A DNA stretch of 64,000 bases from Alphaproteobacteria bacterium (lineage in GTDB: Bacteria; Pseudomonadota; Alphaproteobacteria; Rhodobacterales; Rhodobacteraceae). The translations under genes were made by a program, and so were the position numbers. The notes beneath the pieces are model-generated. The model saw only the letters and a program-made list of their open reading frames with translations, did not search any database and was not told where the DNA came from. The DNA lies in contig JARFTV010000009.1 of the NCBI GenBank assembly GCA_029289325.1, forward strand, positions 44,058 to 108,057. Reading direction: 5' to 3'. Of this stretch, positions 63,721 to 64,000 are shown in pieces (positions within the stretch are counted from its first letter, which is position 1; each line of letters starts with the position of its first letter).

Positions 63721-64000
63721 TCAGCGCTTCTTCGGCGGGACGAAACGCTTGGAGGTGTCGCGGGCGTCGGCCTTCGGCTTCTCAGCGCGGGGCTTGTCAA
63801 AGGGCTTCTTGCCCGCCGCAGTGCCCTTGAACCCGCCGGGCTTGCCCGCGCCGTCACGCTTCACGAAAGGCCGCGAGTCGTCGCCCTTGGGGGCATAGGT
63901 CTTCTTCGGGCGGTCGCCGTCTTCGCGGGGCCGGAAGCCTTCGCCTTTCGGGGCGTAGGGTTTCTTCGGACGGTCGCCATCCTCACGCGGCTTGTAGTCG
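63721..64000 (-). CDS. C-terminal tail of a protein running off the right edge (repeat-rich, helicase or pseudouridine synthase type)
   Basis: The last 92 codons of a gene whose start lies beyond the window; stop TGA at 63721-63723. The sequence is basic and low-complexity and contains a 20-residue tandem repeat (PREDGDRPKKPYAPKGEGFR and a second copy PREDGDRPKKTYAPKGDDSR), followed by KPGGFKGTAAGKKPF and a final KRFVPPKKR. Tails of this type are common on RNA-binding enzymes of Rhodobacterales, such as DEAD-box RNA helicases and rRNA pseudouridine synthases. The catalytic domain is not visible so the enzyme is not assigned. Confidence 0.7.
   Translation of the reverse strand, partial: DYKPREDGDRPKKPYAPKGEGFRPREDGDRPKKTYAPKGDDSRPFVKRDGAGKPGGFKGTAAGKKPFDKPRAEKPKADARDTSKRFVPPKKR

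Overview
The window is a GC-rich piece of an alphaproteobacterial chromosome, most likely from the Rhodobacterales (Rhodobacter/Paracoccus-like). Three things point there. The gene order maf-aroE-coaE-dnaQ-(secB) runs divergently from hemJ-rho-mnmE-mnmG-rsmG-parA-parB. Many families are typical of that order (DUF2125 protein, Tim44-like protein with mltA and smr, hslV-membrane protein-hslU). The mnmG start codon lies inside a parS site. No phage, transposase, CRISPR array, rRNA or tRNA gene was recognised. The window is mostly core chromosome with one accessory sugar-use cluster.

Layout. 1-4.4 kb: start of an rRNA/tRNA m5U methyltransferase and two ABC exporter half-transporters. 4.5-13.2 kb: tRNA CCA-adding enzyme, two Nudix hydrolases, Hsp33, a response regulator/PP2C phosphatase divergent from an Hpt protein, threonine dehydratase, an unusual low-complexity secreted protein, and argG. 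13.2-16.9 kb: DUF3137-like membrane protein, secreted alpha/beta hydrolase, exported MsrA. 16.8-28.3 kb: a non-phosphorylating sugar oxidation and uptake cluster (two FAH-family enzymes, SDR, SMP-30 lactonase, ribose-type ABC importer) divergent from a soluble GAF histidine kinase and LuxR-type regulator. 28.3-34.6 kb: smr-mltA-Tim44, fxsA, secB, dnaQ-coaE-aroE-maf. 34.6-35.0 kb: a 416-bp gene-free stretch that looks like the chromosomal replication origin. 35.0-42.3 kb: hemJ, rho, mnmE, mnmG, rsmG, parA, parB with two parS sites. 42.3-52.9 kb: hemW-rdgB-rph, hrcA-grpE, mutS, hslU/membrane protein/hslV, rpsO. 53.1-64 kb: RTX protein, DUF1643 protein, methyltransferase, pheS, a damaged-looking flavoprotein, agmatinase plus a short crotonase, DUF2125 protein, pmbA, a CysQ-like phosphatase, and the repeat-rich tail of a gene running off the right edge.

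How it fits together. Genes left of 34.6 kb (maf to dnaQ) and right of 35.0 kb (hemJ to parB) point away from the candidate origin. This is the arrangement known around Cori of Caulobacter, with parAB and parS 3-6 kb away. The sugar cluster has uptake, lactonase, dehydrogenase and two late-pathway FAH enzymes, but no sugar-acid dehydratase in the window.

The most unusual sequence signals are a 76-bp palindrome inserted in frame in the flavoprotein gene at 57.6 kb, poly-G runs that replace the conserved C-terminus of the same gene, a triple-palindrome array at 28.3 kb, and two small recurrent intergenic elements near 46.6 and 49.4 kb. I did not find a clear new multi-gene system. Start codons, promoters and functions are read by eye, without searches.
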